A DNA stretch of 64,000 bases from Gallibacterium genomosp. 3 (GCF_001678475.1 NZ_JTJR01000050.1:1-64000), one strand, 5' to 3'; shown: positions 42,148 to 50,950, counted from the first letter of the stretch. The notes: a model not told the origin generated them from the sequence alone. Numbers and translations are program-made.

Positions 42148-42610
42148 TGCATTTCACTCCTAATAAAAAAGATAGAATATTTTGTTTTATTGGAATAATT
42201 TTTATCTCGTTATAATCAGGGACGAGTTGATAAACAGGAAGAATAAAGTCGTCAGAAAATAGAACTCCTTGCATATTGGATGAAACAATCCAATTAATTC
42301 CTGGCAAAGTAATGTGTTTTTCAAAACCAACAAAACCCTCTGGTGCAGCAATGTTATTACCATCCGCTGGTGAACCAGCACCAAAGGTTTGCTGAAATAC
42401 TTTGTCTAAAATCAAGATATTACCTTGTAAAGTGTAATGTTCTTGCCATAACTGTTTTTCGACAGAGTGTTTCCACTGCAGTGTAAAGTTGTTAGTCGGT
42501 AAACGGCACGATTTATCATTAAATTTTAGATAAATCGTGTCGAGAGGGTAAGTTAAGATCGCTACTGCAACAATAATCAGAAATATAGCGATCTTAAAAC
42601 TTGTTTTCAT
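42125..42610 (-). CDS. DUF1850 accessory protein of the TRAP-TAXI transporter
   Basis: A 161-aa protein with one N-terminal membrane anchor (about 6-24) and an exported domain containing FTLQWKHSVEKQLWQEHY, the DUF1850 core. DUF1850 genes are commonly next to TAXI-type TRAP permeases. It sits between the binding-protein and permease genes with a 2-bp gap and a 23-base overlap, so it is surely part of the system, but its function is unknown. Confidence 0.85.
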   Translation of the reverse strand: MKTSFKIAIFLIIVAVAILTYPLDTIYLKFNDKSCRLPTNNFTLQWKHSVEKQLWQEHYTLQGNILILDKVFQQTFGAGSPADGNNIAAPEGFVGFEKHITLPGINWIVSSNMQGVLFSDDFILPVYQLVPDYNEIKIIPIKQNILSFLLGVKCNVKPRTH

Positions 42611-42612
42611 CG

Positions 42613-43641
42613 TTATTTTTTACTCATTTCGTCATAATAACGTTTTGCACCTGGATGCAATGGGGCAATTGAGCCTTTTTGTGCTTCTTCTAAAGTAATA
42701 TCTTTTGCTGCTTGGTGAGAAGCTTTCAATTTATCTAATCCTTCAAAGAATGTTTTTGTAAGCAGATAGACATCATCATCACTTAAATCGGAACGAACCA
42801 CGAGAGCGTTACGAATAGCGATAGTTTGAATATCTTCAGGATTGTTGTAAGTGCCAGCCGGAATAACCATTGAAGTGAAGTAAGGATATTGTTGCATAAT
42901 TTTTTCAGCACCTTCTTTAGGAATACTTACAAGTTGTAAATCAAAACCTTGTTGTAATTCCATTAATGAAGAGTTTGGTAAGCCACTGGTTAAGAATGCT
43001 GCATCAATACGTCCTGCTTTTAATGCGTCTACGGCTTCTGCATAACCTAAGTAATCAACAGTAATATCGTTATAAGTAATACCAAAACCGGCAAGTAATT
43101 TACGCGCGTTGACTTCTACGCCAGAGTTTTGTGCACCAGTTGCAACACGGTGTCCTTTTAAGTCGGCAATGGTTTTAATTCCTGTTTTTTTAGAAGTAAT
43201 AATTTGTACGAAGTTTGGATAAAGCCCTGCTAACTCACTGACAGTAGTGATTTTTTTATTTTCAAAGCTACCTAAACCGTTTACAGCATCACTCAATGCG
43301 TCACGCATTACAAATGCCATTTCAACCTTCTTACTATTAAGCAGGTTAATATTTTCTACTGAAGCTCCGGTGGTTTGGGTTTTAGAATTGGCTTTTAATT
43401 CAGTGGAGTAAACCTCTGCTAAAGTTGTACCAATGATGTTGTAAGGGCCTGATGCACCGCCAGTTGCAATAGTGACGAATTTGGAAGCAAGTTTTGGTGT
43501 ACTGTTAGCAGCTGGTGCAGCTTGTTCAGAATTATTAGCAGTAGTGTTTGCTGCAGGTTTTTCTTTTTCATCATTACAGCCAACAAGAACGACAGATGAA
43601 ACTAAAAGTGATGAAAGTAAGAGAGTTTTAAAGTTTGCCAT
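42613..43641 (-). CDS. TAXI-family TRAP solute-binding lipoprotein
   Basis: A 342-aa binding protein. The signal ends in lipobox LVGC, then a Ala/Asn-rich linker (residues 23-50) tethers the domain to the membrane. FVTIATGGASGPYNIIGTTLAEVY, NLLNSKKVEMAFVMRDALSDAV and ADLKGHRVATGAQNSGVEVNARKLL are typical TAXI blocks. First gene of a three-gene operon; a CRP-like site lies about 90 bp upstream, suggesting control by carbon status. Confidence 0.93.
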   Translation of the reverse strand: MANFKTLLLSSLLVSSVVLVGCNDEKEKPAANTTANNSEQAAPAANSTPKLASKFVTIATGGASGPYNIIGTTLAEVYSTELKANSKTQTTGASVENINLLNSKKVEMAFVMRDALSDAVNGLGSFENKKITTVSELAGLYPNFVQIITSKKTGIKTIADLKGHRVATGAQNSGVEVNARKLLAGFGITYNDITVDYLGYAEAVDALKAGRIDAAFLTSGLPNSSLMELQQGFDLQLVSIPKEGAEKIMQQYPYFTSMVIPAGTYNNPEDIQTIAIRNALVVRSDLSDDDVYLLTKTFFEGLDKLKASHQAAKDITLEEAQKGSIAPLHPGAKRYYDEMSKK

Positions 43642-43699
43642 ATGAGCTATCCCGATGTTGTGTTATTGGAAGTAAATAAAATTGTAAAATAGATGTTAA

Positions 43700-43713
43700 T
43701 GCATAAATATGCA
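43700..43713. promoter_or_regulatory. TGCATA-AA-TATGCA palindrome
   Basis: A 6+6 bp inverted repeat before the TRAP-TAXI operon. It loosely resembles an ArgR half-box pair. Regulator unknown. Confidence 0.35.
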
Positions 43714-43731
43714 AGTAGGTGTGATTTGAAT

Positions 43732-43747
43732 TGTGTGGTGGATCACA
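43732..43747. promoter_or_regulatory. CRP-like site before the TRAP-TAXI operon
   Basis: TGTGTGGTGGATCACA differs from TGTGA-N6-TCACA at one base and lies about 90 bp upstream of the lipoprotein gene. Confidence 0.6.
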
Positions 43748-43777
43748 ATTTAGATAAGAAGGAAATAATTTATTGGA

Positions 43778-44773
43778 TTAAAGTTTCTTAATTGATTGTC
43801 GCCAAATTAACTGTGGTTCAAGCATTAAAGTTTTGTATTCTTGTTGTGGCGATTTAATGCGTTGTAACAACGTTTCAACAGCGAGTTCCCCTAATTCTGC
43901 TTTAGGTTGATGGATAGTAGTGAGTGGTGGTGTTAAATATTGTGACAGCATAATATTGTCATAACCAATGACAGACAGATCCTCTGGAATACGTAATCCA
44001 TGTTGCCAAGCAACCTGGTAAACACCTACTGCAATTGTATCACTACACGCAAAAATGGCGGTTGGATGATCAGTACATTGTAATAATTTCTTCATACCTT
44101 CCACGCCACCTTCAAAGTCAAAATGACTTTCAATAATCCATTCAGGATGGATAGCTAAATTAGCATCTTGTAACGCTTTTTTATAACCTATGAGGCGGTT
44201 ATGAGCTAAGGATTTGTCTAATTTACCGGTAATAATTGCAATTTTTTGATGCCCCTGTTCAATTAAAGTTTTTGTAGCAAGGTACGCCCCTAACTCCGAA
44301 TTTTCATAGATTTGATCCGCATTTAAAGCTGTTGGCCACCAGTCCATAATCACCATAGGAAGTTGAACATTTAGCTGTTTAACAATGGAGTGGCGAGAGT
44401 CAGAATACATTAATAATAGACCGTCAACCTGTTTTTGAATTAAGATTTGAATATTTTGTAATAAACGAGCTTCATCGCCATCAGTACTGGAAATAATTAA
44501 ATTATATTGATGTTGATTGCAGTAATGTTCCACACCACTTACCACTTCTGCAAAGAAAGGGTTACTGGTGGCAGTAACTAACATTCCTAATGTTTTGGTT
44601 TCTTTAACTTTTAAACTACGGGCTACGGCAGAAGGGGTGTAATTTAGTTCATGGACAACTTTCATAATTTTTTCACGCATTTCATCACTAACATAACGAC
44701 TGTTATTAATCACATGAGAAACGGTAGATGTTGAAACTTTTGCAATCCTTGCAATATCTTTCATGGTTGCCAT
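43778..44773 (-). CDS. rbsR: LacI-family repressor, RbsR type
   Basis: A 331-aa repressor. The N-terminal helix-turn-helix ([36 protein letters not shown]) and the hinge [31 protein letters not shown] follow E. coli RbsR almost throughout, as do [31 protein letters not shown] and the ribose-pocket region. rbsK precedes it, as in the rbs operon, but no rbsDACB lies upstream. A matching operator sits before tctC (49716-49733), so it probably represses the whole tct-aldolase-rbsK-rbsR unit. Confidence 0.9.
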   Translation of the reverse strand: MATMKDIARIAKVSTSTVSHVINNSRYVSDEMREKIMKVVHELNYTPSAVARSLKVKETKTLGMLVTATSNPFFAEVVSGVEHYCNQHQYNLIISSTDGDEARLLQNIQILIQKQVDGLLLMYSDSRHSIVKQLNVQLPMVIMDWWPTALNADQIYENSELGAYLATKTLIEQGHQKIAIITGKLDKSLAHNRLIGYKKALQDANLAIHPEWIIESHFDFEGGVEGMKKLLQCTDHPTAIFACSDTIAVGVYQVAWQHGLRIPEDLSVIGYDNIMLSQYLTPPLTTIHQPKAELGELAVETLLQRIKSPQQEYKTLMLEPQLIWRQSIKKL

Positions 44774-44808
44774 AAATTACCCCTTACTATACTGCTTATA
44801 GGTTAATT

Positions 44809-45732
44809 TTATTGAGCTGCTTGTAAAAAATCGAGTGTTTCTTCTCTTGTTGGAATGGAAGATTGTGCCCCGAAACGTGTAACACTAATCGCAGCAGCGG
44901 CTTGTGCAAATTGAATTGCTTCCTCAAGTGATTTTTGTTCGAGTAGTGCTGTCATCAATGCACCATTAAACGTATCGCCAGCGGCAGTAGTATCTTTAGC
45001 TTGGACGCAGAAACCGGGAATGATTTTTTGTAATTGGTTATGACTAATGAATACGCCCTTGGCGCCTAAGGTAATTAATACAATAGCTACGCCTTTTTGA
45101 TGGAAAACTGTTGCGGCTTGTGCTGCACTTTGTTCATCAACCACCTTAACCCCAGTTAATACTTCAGCTTCTGTTTCATTGGGAGTAATCATAGTGAGAT
45201 GAGAAAGTAATTCATCAGGCAATGGTTTTGCGGGTGCCGGATTTAAAATCGTATGTTTACCCGCCTGTTTGGCAATTTTAGTTGCGTGAATAATAGCCTC
45301 TAAAGGCGTTTCTAATTGCATTAATAGTGCATCAGAATTAATAATTTGCTGTTTAAATTTATCAACAATTTCAGGAGTAAGATGTGCATTAGCGCCCGCA
45401 GAAATCACGATACTGTTTTCGCCATTGCTCGCAACTTGAATCATTGCAATACCTGTGGTTTGTTGTGGAATAGTCGTGATTGTTTCTACATTGATACCTT
45501 GCTGTTGAAAGGAGTTTTTCATTTGCTGACCGATATCGTCACTACCAATGCAGGCAATAAAATTCACATTTGCACCTAAGCGAGCTACGGCTACTGCTTG
45601 ATTTGCACCTTTACCACCAAAAACAATATGGTAATTTTCTCCCGCAAGGGTTTCACCAGGTTGTGGAAAATGTGGAATATGAATAACATGGTCAGCATTA
45701 ATGCTACCTAAAATAGTAAGTTGCTTTGTCAT
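44809..45732 (-). CDS. rbsK: Ribokinase
   Basis: A PfkB-family kinase of 307 aa from the ATG at 45732, behind AAGGAACAATA; a longer upstream reading lacks such a site. It phosphorylates D-ribose to ribose 5-phosphate. ILGSINADHV, VFGGKGANQAVAVARLGANV and the catalytic base region TTAAGDTFNGALMTALLEQ match E. coli RbsK closely, including NPAPAKPLPDELL. It lies between an aldolase gene and rbsR instead of after ribose transporter genes. Confidence 0.92.
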   Translation of the reverse strand: MTKQLTILGSINADHVIHIPHFPQPGETLAGENYHIVFGGKGANQAVAVARLGANVNFIACIGSDDIGQQMKNSFQQQGINVETITTIPQQTTGIAMIQVASNGENSIVISAGANAHLTPEIVDKFKQQIINSDALLMQLETPLEAIIHATKIAKQAGKHTILNPAPAKPLPDELLSHLTMITPNETEAEVLTGVKVVDEQSAAQAATVFHQKGVAIVLITLGAKGVFISHNQLQKIIPGFCVQAKDTTAAGDTFNGALMTALLEQKSLEEAIQFAQAAAAISVTRFGAQSSIPTREETLDFLQAAQ

Positions 45733-45752
45733 TATTGTTCCTTCATTAGAGA

Positions 45753-45774
45753 AGGATGGGATATGCCCCATCCT
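45753..45774 (-). terminator. Hairpin between the aldolase gene and rbsK
   Basis: A perfect 8-bp GC-rich stem (45753-45760 with 45767-45774) lies just before the rbsK ribosome site. It has no strong U tract, so partial attenuation or RNA-processing is more likely than full stop. Confidence 0.5.
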
Positions 45775-45786
45775 AAATAATTGATA

Positions 45787-46716
45787 TTAAATAGTTGTAT
45801 TTTTAATTTTTTCACGGTAATCATCAGACGCTTGCATGATATGATGTAATAAATCTTCTACAGCCCAATATTTAATTAGGATATCGTCTGGAATAACACG
45901 AGAGTTATAGGATTGAAATATACCTAATTTTTTATGCATTAGTTTAGCAAAATTAGGATATCCAAAACTTTCAGCAGCTCCACAAATAGCTAAGAAATGT
46001 GCTAGTTCATGTACTAAAGGATGATTTATATGTTTATGTTTGTATAACCAGGCATAAAGATCCGGGTGAATATTGTTGAATACTCCAGAAAAACCTTCTG
46101 AACCAGCTTTCATTGCCTCAAATGCTATAGATGCATTTGCATTTACAATTTTAAGATTACTGTTTTTAGTTAAGTTCACTCTTCTTTTTACTGTTTCTAA
46201 ATCGCAAGAAACATCTTTTAATACCAACATATTATCGAATTGAGCGAAATAGCTAATTTCCTCATCTGTCAATAAGCGTCTGAATGGAGCAGGACATTCA
46301 TATAATCCTAATTTGATATTTTTGGGTAATGCTCGTATTAATTTTTCAAAATGTTGTTTTAATATAGAAGTTCCTTCATTTTTAATATCTAATCGATTAG
46401 TTATCAAAATTACAGCGTCAACCCCAGTTTGGTAAATAGCAGTTAATTCTTTCAATTGATCTTCAATATTATTACTAATATGTCCAGAAGCGACGACAGG
46501 AATTCTTCCATTTGTTTGTGATATAACAGTTTCTGTTATTTTTACTCTTTCCTCTAAAGAGAGATATTGTATTTCACTAGATTGGCAAGCAGCAAATAAA
46601 GTATTTGCTCCGTTATCAATATACCAATCGGTTAAACAACGTAAACTCTCATAATCAACTTCATTATTTTCTGTAAATGGTGTTAGCATTACAGGGATAA
46701 TACCTTGAATTTTCAT
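45787..46716 (-). CDS. DapA/NanA-superfamily aldolase or lyase
   Basis: A 309-aa class I aldolase-type TIM barrel. The opening GIIPVMLTPFTENNEVDYESLR is typical of the dihydrodipicolinate synthase / N-acetylneuraminate lyase superfamily. The Schiff-base lysine is in MLVLKDVSCD, and the Tyr in LGLYECPAPF. The usual GTTGE/GSTGE loop is replaced by ACQSSE, so the substrate differs from the standard enzymes; a 2-keto acid is expected. It is fourth gene after tctCBA and before rbsK. Confidence 0.85.
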   Translation of the reverse strand: MKIQGIIPVMLTPFTENNEVDYESLRCLTDWYIDNGANTLFAACQSSEIQYLSLEERVKITETVISQTNGRIPVVASGHISNNIEDQLKELTAIYQTGVDAVILITNRLDIKNEGTSILKQHFEKLIRALPKNIKLGLYECPAPFRRLLTDEEISYFAQFDNMLVLKDVSCDLETVKRRVNLTKNSNLKIVNANASIAFEAMKAGSEGFSGVFNNIHPDLYAWLYKHKHINHPLVHELAHFLAICGAAESFGYPNFAKLMHKKLGIFQSYNSRVIPDDILIKYWAVEDLLHHIMQASDDYREKIKNTTI

Positions 46717-46733
46717 CTTATTTCTCCATTGAA

Positions 46734-48236
46734 TTAATTTTTTTTATTAAAGTTTTTTATAATTCCATATATTTGCAGAATAACTACTAATGCAAATAAG
46801 AAAGAAAGGATTAATGAAACTGGCCTGTCAATGAAAGCTAGTAAATTTCCATCTGCTTTAGTTAATGAAGCAAGTAAATTTCGTTCTAGCATAGGTCCAA
46901 GAATCATACCTAGAATAATAGGGGAGATTGGATAAGCATTCTTTTGTAGAAAATAACCTATTATTCCCATAATAAGCATTACAATAATAGCTTCAATAGA
47001 ATTATTTATTGCAAAAGAGCCTATAATGCTAAAGATAATAATGATTGGATATAGAATATCTTTATTAATTTGAACAATTTTTTTAAGGAAATTCACAACA
47101 ATTAAAGCTAAAGGAATTAGAGCGATGTTAGCTATTAAAAATAGAATAAATACTGCATATAATTTATCTGGTTGAAATAAAAATAGTGATGGTCCAGGCT
47201 GCATATCTTTCATATATAGAACGCCAATAATAATAGCAGCGGCTGAATCTCCGGGTATACCAAATACAAGTGATGGAATCCAGCTACCAGCTAAACTTGC
47301 ATTATTACTACTTGAAGAGTCAATAATAGCGTCTTCTGAACCTTTACCATATAATTCAGATGTTTTAGATAATTTTTTTGAAACTGCATAAGAGATCCAT
47401 GCAGCTATATCTGCACCAGCACCAGGTAAAGCACCTATTAATGTTCCAATTACACTGCTTCTTAAAATGCTTCCTTTTCTTTTGTATAAGGTTTTACTTA
47501 AACCACTAAATATATTTAAGGATTTTGGTGCATTAAAATTCTCTTGATGAGAATCTTGAACTAATTTATATCTATTAGCATAGTATTCAATTGCTCCGGA
47601 TATGGCAAATAATCCTATCATTGCAGGAATAAAGCTAATACCTTCATAAAGAGATACAAATCCAAAAGTAAATCTTGCTTGTCCGGTAAACTCATCAAAG
47701 CCTATAGTTGAAATAATGATTCCAAAAAGTAAAGTAACTAAACTTTTTGTAATAAACTTTCCCGAAATAAGAGTCGCACAACTTAAGCCTAGTAAGGATA
47801 ACCACATATATTCAAAAGAGCTAAATTTCAGAGCAAATTTCGCTAAACTAGGAGCTGCCAAAGATAAAATTATTGTACCTATTATTCCGCCAATGACTGA
47901 GCTTAATAAACCAAGCCCTAATACTCTATTTATTTTTCCTGATTTAACAAGTAAATATGAGTCATCAACATATGCTGCTGATGCAGGTGTTCCTGGGATT
48001 CTTAATAAAGCTCCAGGTATATCACCAGCATAAATAGAAGATGCACCTACAGAAATCATTAATGCAAGTGCAGTGATTGGATCCATAAAAAAAGTAAATG
48101 GAACGAGTAATGCTACAGCCATTGTAGCTGTTAAACCTGGAATTGCCCCAACAAAGAGACCAAATAAACCAGCAGCTAATATCGCTAAGATTGCATTGAA
48201 GTTAATATATGAGATAGCTGATAAGATAATATCCAT
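46734..48236 (-). CDS. tctA: Tripartite tricarboxylate transporter, large permease TctA
   Basis: A 500-aa inner-membrane subunit with about twelve segments. The TctA signature GLFVGAIPGLTATMAVALLVPFTF is near residue 25, followed by YAGDIPGALLRIPGTPASAA; the repeated half is GALPGAGADIAAWISYAV and IPSLVFGIPGDSAAAIIIGVLY. AGGAGATTTT precedes the ATG. With TctB and TctC it forms a secondary importer for carboxylates. The ending overlaps no gene; the aldolase starts 17 bp later. Confidence 0.95.
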   Translation of the reverse strand: MDIILSAISYINFNAILAILAAGLFGLFVGAIPGLTATMAVALLVPFTFFMDPITALALMISVGASSIYAGDIPGALLRIPGTPASAAYVDDSYLLVKSGKINRVLGLGLLSSVIGGIIGTIILSLAAPSLAKFALKFSSFEYMWLSLLGLSCATLISGKFITKSLVTLLFGIIISTIGFDEFTGQARFTFGFVSLYEGISFIPAMIGLFAISGAIEYYANRYKLVQDSHQENFNAPKSLNIFSGLSKTLYKRKGSILRSSVIGTLIGALPGAGADIAAWISYAVSKKLSKTSELYGKGSEDAIIDSSSSNNASLAGSWIPSLVFGIPGDSAAAIIIGVLYMKDMQPGPSLFLFQPDKLYAVFILFLIANIALIPLALIVVNFLKKIVQINKDILYPIIIIFSIIGSFAINNSIEAIIVMLIMGIIGYFLQKNAYPISPIILGMILGPMLERNLLASLTKADGNLLAFIDRPVSLILSFLFALVVILQIYGIIKNFNKKN

Positions 48237-48244
48237 AAAATCTC

Positions 48245-48691
48245 CTACTCAAAGAATATTCCATTAGGTAAGGAAACAAGAAGTATTTTTGCAAATAAAA
48301 AATAAATGGAAAAAGATAAGAGAATTAGGAAAATAGTTGTAATAATTTTCCCATTTTTTATAAATGGGATAGTCAAACTAATTAATATAATACTGGTTGT
48401 TAATATAAACCCTAGAAAGTTAGATGCTAGTATATAGAAGATTATAGTTATAATTATTAAAGACCCACTAACAATATCTTTCTTTATATCAAATTTTTTG
48501 AATACATACTTTTTCTTTAGGTTGATTTCCATAAAGAAATCTATAAGAGAAAATATACACAAGATTCCTCCGATAATAGTAGGGTAAAATGCTGCTCCAT
48601 ATGAAGTGAAATCCCCGTAAGTGTAGTAGCTATATATAGAAATAATTAAACTAATTGTTAAAATCAATAAGGGAGTTAATATTCTGATCAT
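48245..48691 (-). CDS. tctB: Tripartite tricarboxylate transporter, small permease TctB
   Basis: A 148-aa protein with four membrane segments, including GAAFYPTIIGGILCIFSLIDFF and DIVSGSLIIITIIFYILASNFLGFIL, the usual TctB layout. The ribosome site is weak (AGAAAAGATTT) and sits right behind a strong hairpin, so less of it may be made than of TctC. The gap to tctA is 8 bp. Very AT-rich, as is normal for these small subunits. Confidence 0.88.
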   Translation of the reverse strand: MIRILTPLLILTISLIISIYSYYTYGDFTSYGAAFYPTIIGGILCIFSLIDFFMEINLKKKYVFKKFDIKKDIVSGSLIIITIIFYILASNFLGFILTTSIILISLTIPFIKNGKIITTIFLILLSFSIYFLFAKILLVSLPNGIFFE

Positions 48692-48698
48692 AAATCTT

Positions 48699-48727
48699 TT
48701 CTAGATCCCACTGAGTGAGATCTAGAA
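48699..48727 (-). terminator. Intercistronic hairpin between tctC and tctB
   Basis: A 9-bp perfect outer stem (48699-48707 with 48719-48727) continues into CAC/GTG. On the minus strand the tctB ATG follows after eight bases. It probably stabilises tctC mRNA and lowers expression of the membrane genes. Confidence 0.6.
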
Positions 48728-48739
48728 CCTCCTAAGTAT

Positions 48740-49684
48740 TTATTTAGATAATAATTCACCAAATTTTGAATCTTCATTCTGCATAAATTGTATTAATTCA
48801 TTTCCATATAATGGTCCAACATCAAAGCCTTGTTTATGAGAAAATTGCTGTAATTCACCGCTGGCATAAACTTTTTCCATGGCTTTTACTAGTTTTTCTT
48901 GTACATCTTTCGGCAATCCTTGAGGTCCTACTAACACATTCCAACCACCAAGAGACCAATTTGTTTTAGTTTCATTTTTAAATACAGGAATATCAGGATA
49001 TAGGGTATCTGTGTTATCAGATGTAATTGCTAGATGTCTAACAAGCCCAGCATCTGTCATACTTTTAGCTTCTCCTGGGGATGATGTTGTAAAATCAATC
49101 CCTCCAGAGATTAATTCTTGTAATGCCGTGCTAGCTCCTTGAGAAGGAATAAACTTCACAGCATTTTCTGGTTGATTTGTACTTTTTAAAATACCAAGTA
49201 AATTAAGGTGCCAAATAGAGTTTAATCCACTACCAGATGCTTTTAATTTGCCAGGATTATTTTTAATGTCATTGATGAGATCATTAATAGTGTTATAAGG
49301 TGAATCTTTTGCTACTTGTATTCCACCTGGAACTACGGCTAGGCGAACAATAGGGGTATAATCTTTATAACTTAAATCTGTCATTTTTTGATGTCTCATT
49401 AGAGCAATTTCAGCCGTTGCAACACCTAATGTATATCCATCTGGTTTAGCCCGTTTAATAGCATCATGTCCCACTACACCACTACCTCCTGTACGGTTAA
49501 TTACATTTACATTAACACCTAGTTCAGTTTGTAGTCCTTTAGCAACTAGACGTGCAATCGTATCAGTATTACCACCAGCTCCCCAAGGAACAATAATTGC
49601 AATTGGTTTTTCTGGATAAGCAGCTAAAGCTATTGAAGAAAATAAAGAACATAATAATAACGTTTGAGTAGTCAAATTTTTCAT
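48740..49684 (-). CDS. tctC: Tripartite tricarboxylate transporter binding protein TctC
   Basis: A 314-aa periplasmic binding protein with a signal peptide (1-21, ending IALA). AYPEKPIAIIVPWGAGGNTDTIARLVAKGLQ is the family opening, and GGSGVVGHDAIKRAKPDGYTLG and the DAGLVRHLAITSD region follow. TctC proteins (Bug family) bind carboxylates and sometimes amides or sugar acids. AGAGGTGATTT precedes the ATG. First gene of the tct-aldolase-rbsK-rbsR unit, with an RbsR-type operator 32 bp upstream. Confidence 0.95.
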   Translation of the reverse strand: MKNLTTQTLLLCSLFSSIALAAYPEKPIAIIVPWGAGGNTDTIARLVAKGLQTELGVNVNVINRTGGSGVVGHDAIKRAKPDGYTLGVATAEIALMRHQKMTDLSYKDYTPIVRLAVVPGGIQVAKDSPYNTINDLINDIKNNPGKLKASGSGLNSIWHLNLLGILKSTNQPENAVKFIPSQGASTALQELISGGIDFTTSSPGEAKSMTDAGLVRHLAITSDNTDTLYPDIPVFKNETKTNWSLGGWNVLVGPQGLPKDVQEKLVKAMEKVYASGELQQFSHKQGFDVGPLYGNELIQFMQNEDSKFGELLSK

Positions 49685-49715
49685 AAATCACCTCTAGCAA
49701 AAGTATAAAAGATAT

Positions 49716-49733
49716 TATCGAAACGTTTCGATA
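49716..49733. promoter_or_regulatory. RbsR-type operator
   Basis: TATCGAAACGTTTCGATA is an 18-bp perfect palindrome with the CGAAACGTTTCG core known for E. coli RbsR. It lies 32 bp before the tctC start, in the promoter or 5' untranslated region. Confidence 0.8.
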
Positions 49734-49782
49734 GGGATGATGGAGAAGTTTTGTATGACTGAAAATAAGCAATGTTTAAATT

Positions 49783-49798
49783 TGTGAAGCCGATCAAA
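49783..49798. promoter_or_regulatory. CRP-like site before tctC
   Basis: TGTGAAGCCGATCAAA matches TGTGA-N6-TCACA with one mismatch and lies upstream of the operator, as expected for activation. Confidence 0.55.
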
Positions 49799-49993
49799 AA
49801 ATAAAAATATCGTATAAAGTTTGAATTAGAAAACATAGCATTAAAGCTTAATGAATTAGTCAAGGAAGATGGGGTATTTAACAAATTTCTTGCTAAAACT
49901 TTTCAAATTTTTTTGCTTGTTGGTTTTTACTTTGTTGATATGATTTTTTCATCATTGAATAAGTGATTAGCTATCCATAATTCGCCATTGTGA

Positions 49994-50007
49994 AACAATA
50001 TATTGTT
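49994..50007. promoter_or_regulatory. Palindrome before the LysR gene
   Basis: AACAATATATTGTT is a perfect 14-bp palindrome 15 bases before the start codon. It may be an autoregulatory site. Confidence 0.4.
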
Positions 50008-50021
50008 AAAGGGGGTATATG

Positions 50022-50927
50022 ATGGGATTTTGTTCTGATTCAATCAAAGTATTACAAGTGATTAGTAAAACTGGTAGCTTTAGTGAAACAGCAAAAGTTT
50101 TACACCGTGTTCCATCTGCGATTGGCTATACAGCAAGAAAAATGGAAGAGGAATTGGGGGTAAAACTATTTGAGAGACGGAATGGGCATATTATATTAAC
50201 ACCAGTTGCAAATTATATTTTAGAGCAAGGTGATTGGATTTTACAAGGATTACAAGAATTACAAAGGAATGCTTTACGTTTACATGAAGGTGTAGAAAGC
50301 CAATTTAGGATTGCGTTAAATTATATTGTAAGCCACCAACCTATCCCTCAATTACTAGCTAATCTATTAGAGAAGTTCCCCGCAACAGAATTTTCTATTC
50401 GTACAGAAGTTTATAATGGCACATGGGATTCATTATATGAGGATCGTGCTGATTTTGTAATTGGTGCTCCCCAGAACCCGCCTTGGAATGATGGTAGTAT
50501 TTCTACTGAATATTTAGGAGATGTAGAATGGGTATTTTTAGTTTCACCTCATCATCCATTAGCAAAAGAAGAACAAGTTCTAAGATCTGCAAAATTACGT
50601 CAATTTCCATCCATTGTAGTACATGATTCATCAATTGCTTTACAGCAGAAAAAAACATGGGCATTAAAAGGACAAAAAATTATCTATGTGACAGACCTTA
50701 ATATGGTGCTATCAATGATTATTGATGGAATTGGTATAGGTTTTGTTCCTAGAGGATTTGCAGCATCAGCATTATCAGAAGGGAGCGTAATAGAAAAAAT
50801 AATTGCGGAGCATAAACAGCCGATAAGGGTTTATTATGCCTGGCAAAATCAAAGAAATAGTTTAATTACTAACTATTTATTAGATGTGTTGTGTACAGAT
50901 GAATATCGTACACAGTGGTTAATTTAA
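50022..50927 (+). CDS. LysR-family regulator, AllS-like
   Basis: A 301-aa LysR regulator. Two ATGs stand side by side (50019 and 50022); the second has better spacing from GGGGG. The N-terminal winged helix (SIKVLQVISKTGSFSETAKVLHRVPSAIGYTARKMEEELGVKLFERR) is followed by an effector domain whose blocks (NGTWDSLYEDRADFVIGAP, LGDVEWVFLVSPHHPLA, GIGIGFVPRGFA) resemble E. coli AllS, the activator of the allantoin allD operon. Its position at the head of the ylbF-fdrA-ylbE genes fits a local activator. Identity as AllS itself is not claimed. Confidence 0.85.
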   Translation: MGFCSDSIKVLQVISKTGSFSETAKVLHRVPSAIGYTARKMEEELGVKLFERRNGHIILTPVANYILEQGDWILQGLQELQRNALRLHEGVESQFRIALNYIVSHQPIPQLLANLLEKFPATEFSIRTEVYNGTWDSLYEDRADFVIGAPQNPPWNDGSISTEYLGDVEWVFLVSPHHPLAKEEQVLRSAKLRQFPSIVVHDSSIALQQKKTWALKGQKIIYVTDLNMVLSMIIDGIGIGFVPRGFAASALSEGSVIEKIIAEHKQPIRVYYAWQNQRNSLITNYLLDVLCTDEYRTQWLI

Positions 50928-50950
50928 TTCATTATCGAAAGGAGAAACAT

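Larger units (their letters stand above)
49685..50018. promoter_or_regulatory. Divergent regulatory region between tctC and the LysR gene
   Basis: 334 bp of AT-rich DNA with, from left to right, an RbsR-type operator (49716-49733), a possible minus-strand -10 CATACA near 49752-49757, a CRP-like site (49783-49798), and a palindrome before the LysR gene (49994-50007). It drives the two catabolic modules in opposite directions. Confidence 0.6.
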
